Shown here piece after piece: positions 16,357-25,516 of a DNA stretch of 64,000 nt (positions are counted from its first letter, which is position 1; each line of letters begins with the position of its first letter). Position numbers and translations under genes: made by a program. The notes beneath the pieces are model-generated. The model did not search any database and was not told the DNA's origin. It saw nothing but the letters and a program-made list of their open reading frames with translations. Source of the stretch: AV40 sp035568175 (GTDB taxonomy: Bacteria; Verrucomicrobiota; Verrucomicrobiia; Chthoniobacterales; UBA10450); the NCBI GenBank assembly GCA_035568175.1, contig DATMON010000004.1, positions 310,001-374,000 on the forward strand, given 5' to 3'.

Positions 16357-17601
16357 ATGAAACGAAATCGCGTCGTCATTACCGGAATGGGAATTCTGGC
16401 GCCGAATGGAATCGGCAACGAGGAATTTTGGGAATCGCTGCTGGCAGGCCGCAGCGGCATCGGTCCCATCACTTTGTTTGATGCGAGTGGTCTAAAAAGC
16501 CGGATTGGCGGCGAAGTAAAAAACTTTGATCCATACGATTACATCGAGCCGGAATTGAAACCAAAACGGATGGCACGCCACACGCAGTTCGCTTACGCCG
16601 CGACGATGATGGCACTGGCGGATGCTGGCCTCGAAATTAGTGAAGCGCATCTTCCAAGTCCGACCCCGGTAGTCGTCGGCGTGAGCACGAGTGCGTTGGA
16701 TGTAATCGAAAATGTTTTTCGCGTTTCGGACAATCGAGGAGTTGATGCAATCGCTCCGACGGCGCTGGGCGCTTCGCAACCACAGGCAGCCGCCAACCTG
16801 ATAGCGGACCGAATCGGAGCGCGCGCACATGCGGCGACTGTTTCCTCGGCCTGTCCTTCCGGTTTGGATGCAATAGCATTGGCCGCGACAATGATTCGAT
16901 CGGGTGCGGCAGAACTTGCGATTGCCGGAGGGGCCGACGCGCCACTGACTGAACACGGCATGGCAAGTTTCATTGCGAGGGGTTTGAGTTCTTTGCGCAA
17001 TGGCGAACCGGAAAAAGCAAGTCGTCCATTTGATATTGACCGCGACACGGGAGTGATTTCAGAAGGCGCCGGAATGTTCGTGCTAGAAGATCTCGAGCGC
17101 GCACAAGCGCGCGGCGCACGCATTTACCTTGAGATCACAGGTTACGCGACCCAGCGCGACCGCGCGCTGGACGATCCAGCTTCGGGATTGGCCGATTCAA
17201 TGAGACTGGCGCTTGCAAATGCGAGCCGATCAGAGAGCGACGTCGATTACATTTCCGCATACGGCCCCGGCCATCCCGTTCTCGACGCAGCGGAAGTGCG
17301 TTACATTAAGGAAGTGTTTGGCGACCGGGCGTATTCAATTCCGATCAGCTCGATCAAAGGTGTGACGGGAAATCCGCTCGCGGCCGGAGGCCCATTACAG
17401 CTGGCGGCCTGCGCGTTAAGCTTTCGCGACCAAGTCATCGCGCCGACAACCAACTGCGAGCTACCGGACCCGGAGTGCGACTTAGACTTTGTGCCGTCGC
17501 GAGCAAGAAAAGCGAAACTGAACTGCATTTTGATGAACGTCCGCGGTTTAGGCGGCAGCGCGAGCTCGCTGGTGGTCGATCGCGTAAATGGCCATGAATA
17601 G
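16357..17601 (+). CDS. beta-ketoacyl synthase homologue with altered active-site histidines
   Basis: A 414-residue thiolase-fold protein of the FabF/KAS-II family. It starts MKRNRVVITGMGILAPNG, and keeps the nucleophile Cys166 in TVSSACPSGLDA, Lys334 in SSIKGVTG and the C-terminal GLGGSASSLVV. The two catalytic His positions are changed: the NAHGTST motif reads SAYGPGH (Tyr302) and the TGHxxxAAG motif reads TGNPLAAGG (Asn339). It may catalyse decarboxylation-independent chemistry or serve as a chain-length-factor-like partner. No acyl carrier protein lies nearby. Its end overlaps the start of the sensor kinase gene. Confidence 0.85.
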   Translation: MKRNRVVITGMGILAPNGIGNEEFWESLLAGRSGIGPITLFDASGLKSRIGGEVKNFDPYDYIEPELKPKRMARHTQFAYAATMMALADAGLEISEAHLPSPTPVVVGVSTSALDVIENVFRVSDNRGVDAIAPTALGASQPQAAANLIADRIGARAHAATVSSACPSGLDAIALAATMIRSGAAELAIAGGADAPLTEHGMASFIARGLSSLRNGEPEKASRPFDIDRDTGVISEGAGMFVLEDLERAQARGARIYLEITGYATQRDRALDDPASGLADSMRLALANASRSESDVDYISAYGPGHPVLDAAEVRYIKEVFGDRAYSIPISSIKGVTGNPLAAGGPLQLAACALSFRDQVIAPTTNCELPDPECDLDFVPSRARKAKLNCILMNVRGLGGSASSLVVDRVNGHE

Positions 17602-20119
17602 TTCGACCATTCCAATCCTGGTTGCCCTATTTATCCAAGTCGCGCTCGGCTTGGTGGTTTTCCAAGCAAATCGGCAGCGAAAGGCAAACCAGTGCTTTCT
17701 ACTGCTGTCGATGGTTGCGGCAGGTTGGCTCTGCAGCTTGTACTCGGTGCTGACGGCAAAGGAGCCGACTATCGCAGCATTCTGGATCCGACAGGCCTCT
17801 GTTTTTGGCGTGCTTCTTCTGACTGTCTTCAACTTTCTTCGCCTGTCGATCAAGAATGGAGAGCGGCCGTGGCCCGCTATTCTGCGCGATTCGTGGCTCT
17901 GGATCGCGGCATCGGTTGGAGTTGTCGCATTCTGTGAAACAACCTTCTTCTTGCAAGGCGCAAGTTTATCGCAGACGACCGGCTCTTTTATCCCAGTCTA
18001 TCGGAACTTTCAGCCGTATCTTTTTTACTTCGCTATCGCGGGAGCCATCCTGATTATAACTTACGCGCTTGATCTACGCAGAACCACCGCGACAAAACGA
18101 ACAGAGCTTGCGTTTATTCTGATTGGCGCGGCTGTCGCGGTCGGAACAACTCTTTTGTCCTTCGGCCTCGGACTGTTTATCGATCCCTCGGAGCTAACTT
18201 GGTTTCCGCCTCTCCGTATTGTCCTTTTCAGTTTGATTATCTCCTACGGCATCGCGACCCGGAAAATTATGGACGTGGGGCTCCTGCTGCGACAATTCAT
18301 CTCCTACGCGCTACTGGCGACATATCTACTCGGTCTCTACGGGCTTGTATGGTGGCTAGTCGCGACGGCCCTGCGGCCGTCTCTGCCGAATGCGCACACC
18401 ATTGCCCACGTGGCCGCTGCTCTGGTCATCGCATTTGCAATGGCGCCGGCGCGCGGCATTTCTCAGCGGCTGGCGGAACGTCTCTTCATTGGTTCTCAGC
18501 ATCTCGATTTTCGCGCGACCGTGAGTAAAGCGGCCAAAATTCTGGCGTCAGTCACAACGCTGCGCGACTTGCTTGATCGTTTTGCCAATACCGTAGCCGA
18601 GGCCGTAGGGACGGATCGTGTTTTAATTCTTCTACCCGACAAACAGGGATTTTCACAGCGTTATCCGATCGTCGAGTCGGGAGCGCGTTATTATTTGGAG
18701 CTGACGCGCGACCAGGCGACCATCGCGGAGCTGGAGGCGAATCGGGAGCCGATCGTCGTTGACGAGCTGCGACGTGTGAAGCCGACACCGCGACTTCAGC
18801 GGGTGATGCGGCAACTGGATTCACTTCAGGTTGCGTTGACCATGGGCATTTTTTCGCGCGATCATCTCGCTGGAGTGTTATTGCTGGGAGCTCGAAAATC
18901 CGGCCGTATTTATGGCGCGACCGAACAAAGCGCACTCCAGGTTTTATGCGGGCAGCTCGCGGTCGCAATTGAAAATGCTGAACTGTTTACCGCCGTCCAA
19001 AACGCCAAGATCTACAACGAGACCCTGCTCCAAAATCTGACCAGCGGTGTCATCGCCGCAGGCACGGACGAGCGAATCACCGTCTTCAACAACGAAGCGG
19101 GAGAAATCACCGGGCTCAACTCGCAGGAAATGCTCGACGGTTCGTTGGGCGCTCTTCCGCTAGAACTGGCAGAACCGTTGATAACAACGTTGCGGACTGG
19201 AGAAAGCCAAGAGAATCGAGAAATCGTCATGCGAGTTGGAGACGGGGACGTGATCATCCGCGCGAGCACGTCCATTTTTCATGGAGAAGATCGACAAGTA
19301 CTCGGCGCACTGATGGTGGTGACAGACGTCACCGCAATCAAACGTCTCGAACTGCAGATCCGGCGGAGCGATCGTCTCGCTAGTCTTGGAACACTTTCAG
19401 CGGGAATGGCACATGAAATCAAGAACCCGCTCGTCTCGCTGAAAACTTTTGCTCAACTTCTTCCTGAGCGTTATCAGGACTCCGATTTTAGGGACACGTT
19501 TTCGAATTTAATCGGACATGAGATCGACCGAATCGATTCACTCGTAAATCAGTTGCTACGGTTTGCGCGGCCAGCCAAACCAATTCTCAAACCGCTGCAC
19601 GCGCACGAGATTTTGGAGAAAGCGCTCACCCTTGTCGGGCACAGACTTTACCAGAAAGACATTAAATTGAATCGTTCGTGGTGCGCGGATGCAGATACGA
19701 TCCACGGCGATGCTGACCAGTTGGAGCAGGTTTTTCTCAACTTCTTTTTGAACGCAATGGATGCGATGAAAACGCATGGCGAATTGTCGGTGAAGACCGA
19801 AATCCGCTCGGACGAGCAATGGACCAGCGCGCTGGGTTCCGCGAACGGCGAAAGCAATGGCAAAGGAAAGGCGCGCGAGGCGTTGCTCATAACCATTCGC
19901 GACAGCGGCGAGGGAATTCGCGCGGAAGATATTCCGCACGTGTTCGATCCGTTCTTCACGACCAAAGATTACGGAACAGGGCTGGGACTATCGGTTGTGC
20001 ACGGAATCATCCAGGAGCACGGCGGGCAAATCGAAGTCGAAAGCGAACTGCAAAAGGGCACGGCATTTCACATTTCGCTCCCGTTAGTGCGGTTCGACAG
20101 CAAGGTGGCTGCCGCATGA
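17588..20119 (+). CDS. membrane sensor histidine kinase (7TM-GAF-PAS-HisKA-HATPase)
   Basis: An 843-residue kinase. About eight hydrophobic segments cover residues 1-300, like the N-terminal module of PrsK-type kinases. A GAF domain (about 320-470), a PAS domain (GVIAAGTDERITVFNNEAGE), the H-box AGMAHEIKNPLVSLKTFAQL and a HATPase_c domain (FLNFFLNAMDA, FDPFFTTKDYGTGLGLSVVH) follow. The layout recalls PrsK, which pairs with an NtrC-like regulator to control exopolysaccharide and PEP-CTERM genes in other bacteria; that role is inference. The start overlaps the ketosynthase gene (an ATG at 17594 is equally possible), and its stop overlaps the next kinase. Confidence 0.88.
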   Translation: MAMNSSTIPILVALFIQVALGLVVFQANRQRKANQCFLLLSMVAAGWLCSLYSVLTAKEPTIAAFWIRQASVFGVLLLTVFNFLRLSIKNGERPWPAILRDSWLWIAASVGVVAFCETTFFLQGASLSQTTGSFIPVYRNFQPYLFYFAIAGAILIITYALDLRRTTATKRTELAFILIGAAVAVGTTLLSFGLGLFIDPSELTWFPPLRIVLFSLIISYGIATRKIMDVGLLLRQFISYALLATYLLGLYGLVWWLVATALRPSLPNAHTIAHVAAALVIAFAMAPARGISQRLAERLFIGSQHLDFRATVSKAAKILASVTTLRDLLDRFANTVAEAVGTDRVLILLPDKQGFSQRYPIVESGARYYLELTRDQATIAELEANREPIVVDELRRVKPTPRLQRVMRQLDSLQVALTMGIFSRDHLAGVLLLGARKSGRIYGATEQSALQVLCGQLAVAIENAELFTAVQNAKIYNETLLQNLTSGVIAAGTDERITVFNNEAGEITGLNSQEMLDGSLGALPLELAEPLITTLRTGESQENREIVMRVGDGDVIIRASTSIFHGEDRQVLGALMVVTDVTAIKRLELQIRRSDRLASLGTLSAGMAHEIKNPLVSLKTFAQLLPERYQDSDFRDTFSNLIGHEIDRIDSLVNQLLRFARPAKPILKPLHAHEILEKALTLVGHRLYQKDIKLNRSWCADADTIHGDADQLEQVFLNFFLNAMDAMKTHGELSVKTEIRSDEQWTSALGSANGESNGKGKAREALLITIRDSGEGIRAEDIPHVFDPFFTTKDYGTGLGLSVVHGIIQEHGGQIEVESELQKGTAFHISLPLVRFDSKVAAA

Positions 20120-22119
20120 CACCCGCGCCGGTCTGCATTTTATACACCCAGGATGCCGAGCTCGTTCGCCGGGCAAAAGCATTCTTGCGCACGATGTCGC
20201 AAGTACGGCACGTGAGCGATCCCGACCGCCTCGAGCCTGTTCTGCAACAACTGGGACCGTCCGTCTTGATGATGGATTTGCGATCAAGAGAATGCCGCGA
20301 ATTAATCGATCAAATCCAGAATGAGCAGTCCGATGTCTTGATCATCGCATTCGGTGTTGCGCAATCTGAGACGCTGCGCGAAGCCGAACAGTTTGAAATT
20401 TACGCCGCTGAAGAAATTGGCTTGGAACGGCGCCGCTTTCAGGCGCTTCTCCGACGCGCGTTCGATTATTTGAAAGTTGCGCAAGAAAACCGCGATTTGC
20501 GCGAAACATCGACACCGGCGCCGGAAGTTTTCCGCAAGGGTGAAACTGGACATCAATCGATCGACGCGACAAAGACCTTCCCGTTGCTCCGATTCCCTCG
20601 GGTCCTACGTCGTTTGGACAACATGGACTCGCTGGTGACATCGGTGGTGGAAGCGTTGGCCGATGCGGCTGGCGTGAGCCGGGTTGGACTTTTTTCGCGA
20701 ACTCGCCGAGGAGAGCTGTATCGCCTGCGCGCGGGATTGCATTGCTTACCCGAAACCGAAGAATTGGAATTTGGCGAGCGCGACCCGCTGGTCCGGTGGT
20801 TCGAACTCAATGCCCATCTCATCTCACGCGCCAATCTTCTTCGAACACAGGATCAGCGAGAGCGAAACCTGATGAGGCGCTCTCTCGAGATATTCGGCGC
20901 CGAAGCGATTGTGCCACTTTACGCGCGTGGCTGCATAATCGGCTGGGTTTTCTTCGGCCACCGTGTGACCGGGCAGCTCTTCGACGACCGCGACTTGGAA
21001 GGTCTAACGATGCTGGCCGAGCACGTTTCGACGATTCTTGAAAATGCGCTTCTCTATGAGGAAGCGACCGTCCAAAAAACGTTGGCGGAAACACTTCTGA
21101 AATCGATTCCGCCGGGCATCGTCGCCATCGACGTAGACGCAACCGTTCGTTGGTTTAATCCGCCAGCCGAAAGGATTCTGGGCCTATCCGGCGCGGACGC
21201 TTTGAATAAGCCGGTTGAGGCCGTTGGCCACAAACTCGCCGTCTTTCTGCGCGAAACATTGGAATCGAAAACGTCGCTGCCACCGCAACAGTGGATCGAC
21301 AATAACACGCGGCGATCGCTTTCTGTCGAAACGCGCCAAATCACCGACAACGGTTCGCCGCTGGGGGCGGTCGCGGTGATCCAGGATTTGACCGTCGAGG
21401 AAGGGTTACGCGAGAAGCAAGCGTTGCTCGATCGAGCCACGTTTTGGACCGACTTGGCTGCGAGCATGTCTCACGAAATTCGGAATCCGCTCGTCGCGAT
21501 CAAGACTTTTGCTCAACTGCTGCCGGAACGTTTCGACGACGCGGATTTTCGCAAAGAGTTCAATAAGATTGTGGTGAGCGAAATCGATCGGCTCGATAAA
21601 ATTATCACGCAGATCAACAACTTCGCGCATCCACCCGAGCTCGTGTTTAAGTCAATCGATGTCCGCTCCCCGGTCAAAAAGGGCGTTGAAATTGCCAGAT
21701 CGCGTTATGGCATTAACGGCAAGGTAGAATTGGAAACGTCATTGCCCGGTAATCTGCCGCAGGTCCTGGGAGATGAAACGGCGCTGGCCGAAGTGTTCGC
21801 CCATCTTCTAGCCAACGCCGCCGAAGCCAGCGCGGACCGCAACAAACCGCGTATCACCCTTTCGGCAAAGCCAGTCCGGCAGGGAAAGCATCGCTCAGCA
21901 GTTGTGGTGACTGTCCGGGACAACGGCATCGGCATTGCCCCGGAGATGAAAGAGAAAATCTTTTCCCCGTTTTGCACGACCAAACCTCGAGGAATGGGTC
22001 TTGGTCTGCCAATCGTGAAACGGACCGTGTTCGATCATCATGGCCGGGTCGAAGTCGATTCTACGCCAAAAGGAACAGAGGTTAGCGTGCTCTTGCCGGC
22101 GACGCGCGGAGCGGATTAG
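20116..22119 (+). CDS. soluble histidine kinase with degenerate receiver, GAF and PAS domains
   Basis: A 667-residue kinase starting at the ATGA overlap with the previous gene. The N-terminal 120 residues look like a pseudo-receiver (VCILYTQDAELVRRAKAFL, VLMMDLRSREC). A GAF domain (about 170-330), a PAS domain (GIVAIDVDATVRWFNPPAER), an H-box MSHEIRNPLVAIKTFAQLLP and a HATPase_c domain (FAHLLANAAEASADR, SPFCTTKPRGMGLGLPIV) complete it. The H-box region is nearly the same as that of the upstream kinase, so the pair probably arose by duplication or shares a partner. No membrane segments. Confidence 0.88.
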   Translation: MTPAPVCILYTQDAELVRRAKAFLRTMSQVRHVSDPDRLEPVLQQLGPSVLMMDLRSRECRELIDQIQNEQSDVLIIAFGVAQSETLREAEQFEIYAAEEIGLERRRFQALLRRAFDYLKVAQENRDLRETSTPAPEVFRKGETGHQSIDATKTFPLLRFPRVLRRLDNMDSLVTSVVEALADAAGVSRVGLFSRTRRGELYRLRAGLHCLPETEELEFGERDPLVRWFELNAHLISRANLLRTQDQRERNLMRRSLEIFGAEAIVPLYARGCIIGWVFFGHRVTGQLFDDRDLEGLTMLAEHVSTILENALLYEEATVQKTLAETLLKSIPPGIVAIDVDATVRWFNPPAERILGLSGADALNKPVEAVGHKLAVFLRETLESKTSLPPQQWIDNNTRRSLSVETRQITDNGSPLGAVAVIQDLTVEEGLREKQALLDRATFWTDLAASMSHEIRNPLVAIKTFAQLLPERFDDADFRKEFNKIVVSEIDRLDKIITQINNFAHPPELVFKSIDVRSPVKKGVEIARSRYGINGKVELETSLPGNLPQVLGDETALAEVFAHLLANAAEASADRNKPRITLSAKPVRQGKHRSAVVVTVRDNGIGIAPEMKEKIFSPFCTTKPRGMGLGLPIVKRTVFDHHGRVEVDSTPKGTEVSVLLPATRGAD

Positions 22120-22190
22120 CAAAATTTCGAGTTGCGATTTGCGGCCTGCGATTTGAGTCTTCGGTCTACCACCGAATTTTTCCTCGCGCT

Positions 22191-22274
22191 ATGATCGTTA
22201 CAACTAAACAGCTTTATGGTGTCGCGTATAAAGAAATTCGCCGTCGGGCGGCACCAGTAACTTGGTCAAACTAA
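22191..22274 (+). pseudogene. 27-codon frame resembling a class II aldolase N-terminus
   Basis: ATG at 22191 gives MIVTTKQLYGVAYKEI, then an unrelated basic tail and a stop. The first 15 residues resemble the start of class II fructose-bisphosphate aldolases (xVTTKxLxxxAY). The next gene is a class I aldolase, so this could be the stump of a replaced class II gene, or a leader peptide, or chance. Weak evidence. Confidence 0.25.
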
Positions 22275-22301
22275 TTACCGCCGACAATTGAAGGAGACAT
22301 C

Positions 22302-23204
22302 ATGAAATCTATCGCCGTTAACGAAGAACAATTGCAAAAAATTAAGAATAGTCCGGGTTTTGTTGCGGCGCTGGATCAAAGCGGCGGCAGCACGCCGAAG
22401 GCCCTACGTGATTATGGAATTCAAGAGAGTGCATGGTCCAGCGATGAAGAGATGTTCACCATCGTACATCAGATGCGGGCCCGTATCATAACCAGTCCCG
22501 CTTTCACCGGGGAGCGGGTTATCGGTGCCATCCTGTTCGAGAACACAATGGACCGGGAAATCGAAGGGCAACCCACCGCGGACTATCTTTGGAACGTCAA
22601 AAGGGTCGTGCCATTTCTAAAAGTCGATAAAGGCCTCGCCGCTGAAAAAGACGGCGTTCAGTTGATGAAGCCCATGCCGACGCTGGGCGCGCTCCTCGAG
22701 AAAGCCAGGACGAAAAACGTCTTCGGAACCAAGATGCGCTCAGTGATCAAACGAGCGGACGAAGCCGGTATCAAGGAAATCGTCAATCAACAGTTCGAAA
22801 TCGGCGATGAAATTATCTCGGCGGATTTGGTGCCCATCATTGAGCCGGAAGTTGATATTCGCTGCTCAGAAAAGGCGAAAGCGGAGCAGTTACTCAAAAC
22901 AGCCATCCTCGAAAAGCTCACCGAATTACCGGCTAGTCAGTTCGTCATGCTCAAGCTTACGCTGCCGGAACAGGCCAACTTTTACGCCGACTTTGTCAAA
23001 CATCCCAGGGTTGTGAGGGTGGTTGCGCTCTCTGGCGGCTATTCGCGAGAAGAAGCAAACAATCGTCTGCGCAAACAGCATGGCGTGGTCGCCAGTTTTT
23101 CCCGCGCGCTCCTTGAAGGACTGACGGCGCAGCAATCTGACGCTGAGTTCAATGCTGTGCTCAATAAATCCATTCAGAGCATTTTCGACGCATCGAATAA
23201 TTAA
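22302..23204 (+). CDS. fda: class I fructose-bisphosphate aldolase, short bacterial type
   Basis: A 300-residue glycolytic/gluconeogenic aldolase that cleaves fructose-1,6-bisphosphate through a Schiff-base Lys. The start (FVAALDQSGGSTPKALRDYG) and the internal motifs ERVIGAILFENTMD, VPFLKVDKGL and VPIIEPEVDI match the short class I enzymes of the Staphylococcus FdaB kind. The start has a strong ribosome-binding site, AAGGAG at 22291-22296. It stands alone between the kinase pair and lpxD. Confidence 0.93.
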   Translation: MKSIAVNEEQLQKIKNSPGFVAALDQSGGSTPKALRDYGIQESAWSSDEEMFTIVHQMRARIITSPAFTGERVIGAILFENTMDREIEGQPTADYLWNVKRVVPFLKVDKGLAAEKDGVQLMKPMPTLGALLEKARTKNVFGTKMRSVIKRADEAGIKEIVNQQFEIGDEIISADLVPIIEPEVDIRCSEKAKAEQLLKTAILEKLTELPASQFVMLKLTLPEQANFYADFVKHPRVVRVVALSGGYSREEANNRLRKQHGVVASFSRALLEGLTAQQSDAEFNAVLNKSIQSIFDASNN

Positions 23205-23234
23205 ACCGACTATTGCCAATTCAGCGAGCGTCCA

Positions 23235-23261
23235 GTAGGCGCTTGGCACAAGCGCCTCTAC
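23235..23261. repeat. dispersed palindrome GTAGGCGCTTG...CAAGCGCC
   Basis: GGCGCTTG (23238-23245) and CAAGCGCC (23249-23256) form a hairpin with a GCA loop. The element recurs in reverse orientation at 44751-44776 (GTAGAGGCGCTTGTGCCAAG, then CGCC). It is a short intergenic repeat directly ahead of lpxD; it may form an mRNA stem. Confidence 0.75.
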
Positions 23262-23277
23262 AATTTAGAAAGATAAC

Positions 23278-24291
23278 GTGACGCTCACGCTCCAAGAAAT
23301 CGCGAAACTCAGCGGCGGCGAGCTCAAGGGCGATGCCGCACACAAAATCACCGGCGCTGGCTCGCTCGACGAAGCCGTTGAGGGCGAGATTGCGTTTTAT
23401 AACAACCCAAAATACATGCCGAGATTGCGCAAGACGCGAGCATCCGCGGTTTTTGTTCCATCAGATTTTTCCGAAAAAACTGTGGCTGCTCAGATCCGCG
23501 TCGCTGATCCTTCCAAGGCATTTGAACAAGTTGTCATAAAACTCGCGCCGAAGCCGGTCGTGTTTGCGCCGGGCATTCACGCGACAGCTGTTGTCGATCC
23601 AAGCGCGAGACTCGGCGCGCGGGTGTCGATTCAGCCGCATGCGGTCATCGAGTCTGGCGCCGAAATCGGTGACAACACGGTGATCGGCGCCGGCAGCTAC
23701 GTCGGACACGAAGCCATTATCGGCGCGTCTTGCCTGATTTATGCAAATGTAATCATTCGCGAACGAACGCGAGTCGGCGCGCGCGTAATCATTCATAGCG
23801 GCGCCGTGATAGGGGCGGATGGCTTCGGGTTCGAATTCGTCGAGGGGCGGTACCAAAAGATTCCACAAATCGGAATCGTTCAGATCGACGACGACGCCGA
23901 GATTGGCGCAAACACAACCATTGATCGCGCCCGATTTGGTCGGACTTGGATCCAGGAAGGCGTGAAGATCGACAACCTCGTGCAAATCGCGCACAACGTC
24001 ATTATTGGGAAGAATTCCATCATCGCGGCGCAGACTGGAATCTCAGGCAGTACCCGCGTCGGACAAAAAGTAATGATGGCCGGCCAGGTCGGCGTCATTG
24101 GCCATCTCACGATCGACGACAGCACTATTATCGCGGCACAAAGCGGAATTTCGAAAGACCTTCCCGGTGGAGCTTGGTTTGGCTCACCAGCCGTGCCGTT
24201 ACCGGAAGCGAAGCGGCAAATCGCCTGGATCCATCGACTGGGCAAGCTCTTCGACCGGGTCAAAGCGATCGAGAAGAAGCTCGGGCTCTAA
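23278..24291 (+). CDS. lpxD: UDP-3-O-acylglucosamine N-acyltransferase
   Basis: Adds the amide-linked hydroxyacyl chain in lipid A synthesis (third Raetz-pathway step), using acyl-ACP. The 337-residue protein has the LpxD N-terminal uridine-binding domain (AGSLDEAVEGEIAFYNNPKY) and then a left-handed beta-helix of hexapeptide repeats (ARLGARVSIQPHAVIESGAE, IGDNTVIGAGSYVG). The catalytic His is in LVQIAHNVIIGKNS. A GTG start at 23278 follows the palindromic repeat. It indicates an LPS-containing outer membrane. It is isolated from other lpx genes here. Confidence 0.94.
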   Translation: MTLTLQEIAKLSGGELKGDAAHKITGAGSLDEAVEGEIAFYNNPKYMPRLRKTRASAVFVPSDFSEKTVAAQIRVADPSKAFEQVVIKLAPKPVVFAPGIHATAVVDPSARLGARVSIQPHAVIESGAEIGDNTVIGAGSYVGHEAIIGASCLIYANVIIRERTRVGARVIIHSGAVIGADGFGFEFVEGRYQKIPQIGIVQIDDDAEIGANTTIDRARFGRTWIQEGVKIDNLVQIAHNVIIGKNSIIAAQTGISGSTRVGQKVMMAGQVGVIGHLTIDDSTIIAAQSGISKDLPGGAWFGSPAVPLPEAKRQIAWIHRLGKLFDRVKAIEKKLGL

Positions 24292-24378
24292 ACGAAGGTC
24301 GCGAGGCACGAGAGGAAACTGCCCGAGAGGGTTCGAGCTTGGCAAGGATAGTGCTTTAGTGGTTATGGAAATTATAAC

Positions 24379-24825
24379 ATGAAGCCAACCAAGCGTGAGT
24401 ATTCTCAGTTCCTCATCATCGATGACGACCCCGGCATCGCTAAGTTCATGGTCACGTATCTGCGTCAACGTGGCCACACTTGCCAAGCTCTGACCGATGG
24501 ATTTCAGACGGCTTCCTGGCTCTCTGAAAACGACTGCGAAGTAGCCATCGTCGATCTGAAGATGCCGAAAGTGGACGGAATCTCGCTCATCTCCTTTATG
24601 CGAGAGTTGAATCCGACGCTTCCGATCGTTGTTTTCACCGGCGTCGGCTATGATGAAGAGCAAATGCACGCCGCTCTCCGCGCGGGTGCGAACGGATACG
24701 TCAGCAAGAATCTTCCGATCGAACAACTCTACTGCGTGCTCGCGCGAGTTCTCGCTACGTGTCAGCAGCGCAAACGCAGCGTCGCTTTCAACGGTCAGCA
24801 ACCGGCGTTGGCCGGGGCCGCCTGA
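24379..24825 (+). CDS. single-domain response regulator
   Basis: A 148-residue CheY-like receiver: acidic pocket FLIIDDDPGIAKF, phospho-acceptor Asp in VAIVDLKMPKVDG, Thr in VVFTGVG and switch Lys in GYVSKNLPI (SKN instead of the usual KPF). A short tail follows and there is no output domain. It probably works in a phosphorelay with kinases such as those at 17-22 kb, though no kinase is directly adjacent. The gene ends exactly where the convergent yacP begins. Confidence 0.88.
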   Translation: MKPTKREYSQFLIIDDDPGIAKFMVTYLRQRGHTCQALTDGFQTASWLSENDCEVAIVDLKMPKVDGISLISFMRELNPTLPIVVFTGVGYDEEQMHAALRAGANGYVSKNLPIEQLYCVLARVLATCQQRKRSVAFNGQQPALAGAA

Positions 24826-25230
24826 TCAGCGCTGTCCGACTGCTTCCAAGAGTTTGCGCAACCCATCGGGCGAAAGGCAAGCAGCGCCGCTCGCATTCAC
24901 CGTTTCCATTTCAAGAGAATCGGAGGTCGCGACCGTCACGTCGAACCGCGACGCATATTTGCTCGCCAGTCGCTCAATAATCGCATCCGCGGATTGACCG
25001 CGGCGGGCATAGAAAATTTGCACGTCGTGCGGATCGGAAACCTCGCTAACACGCTCGCCCTGGCCGTCAAAAACGACGGCGACATGCACCCCTGTCCAAT
25101 CTTGATAGTGCCGGACTTGTTTGATCAACGCCTCTCGCGCGAGAGACGGACGTTGAGTCTGCAGTTTCCGCAACTCGGGCCACGCGAAAATAATGCTGTG
25201 ACCGTCAACGATGAGGTACCGCGCATACAC
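24826..25230 (-). CDS. yacP: NYN-domain RNase-like protein, YacP family
   Basis: A 134-residue protein with the PIN-like NYN fold: YLIVDGHSIIFAWPELR at the N-terminus, VHVAVVFDGQG in the centre, then an acidic SADAIIERLASKY and VTVATSDSLE. The Asp residues at these four positions form the metal site of the fold. The Bacillus homologue Rae1 is a ribosome-associated mRNA endonuclease; the same kind of activity is inferred here. It is convergent with the response regulator gene. Confidence 0.85.
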   Translation of the reverse strand: MYARYLIVDGHSIIFAWPELRKLQTQRPSLAREALIKQVRHYQDWTGVHVAVVFDGQGERVSEVSDPHDVQIFYARRGQSADAIIERLASKYASRFDVTVATSDSLEMETVNASGAACLSPDGLRKLLEAVGQR

Positions 25231-25273
25231 TCGATACGGTAAGTCGCGCGCTTGTCGGAAGCCAGAGGTCGAT

Positions 25274-25411
25274 CTATTCCGTCGCGGCCGGCTCTTTTTT
25301 GCTCCGCGGTTTCGCCGATTCGCGCTGTTTGGAGCGCATCGTTTTTCTCTTCCGCTTTAAGTACGCCTTTCGGCGTTTACGTTTCGATCGAACTCGGTGC
25401 TGTTGACCCAC
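25274..25411 (-). CDS. small, highly basic protein
   Basis: From the GTG at 25411 it encodes 45 residues starting MGQQHRVRSKRKRRKAYLKR and rich in Lys/Arg, with a tail AKPRSKKEPAATE. An ATG at 25465 would add 18 residues. Such short basic proteins are often nucleic-acid binding or ribosome-associated, but I recognise no family with certainty. It lies between yacP and a divergent envelope gene. The composition is unlike random frames, which is the main support. Confidence 0.45.
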   Translation of the reverse strand: MGQQHRVRSKRKRRKAYLKRKRKTMRSKQRESAKPRSKKEPAATE

Positions 25412-25516
25412 GCAGTTGTTATACGAGGGAAGGACGGTCCGTGCAAGCGACCTGTCGGGGAACATGATTAAATCCAGGATTGCACTTTACCCCTCGTTCC
25501 AATTAAACAATTTGTT

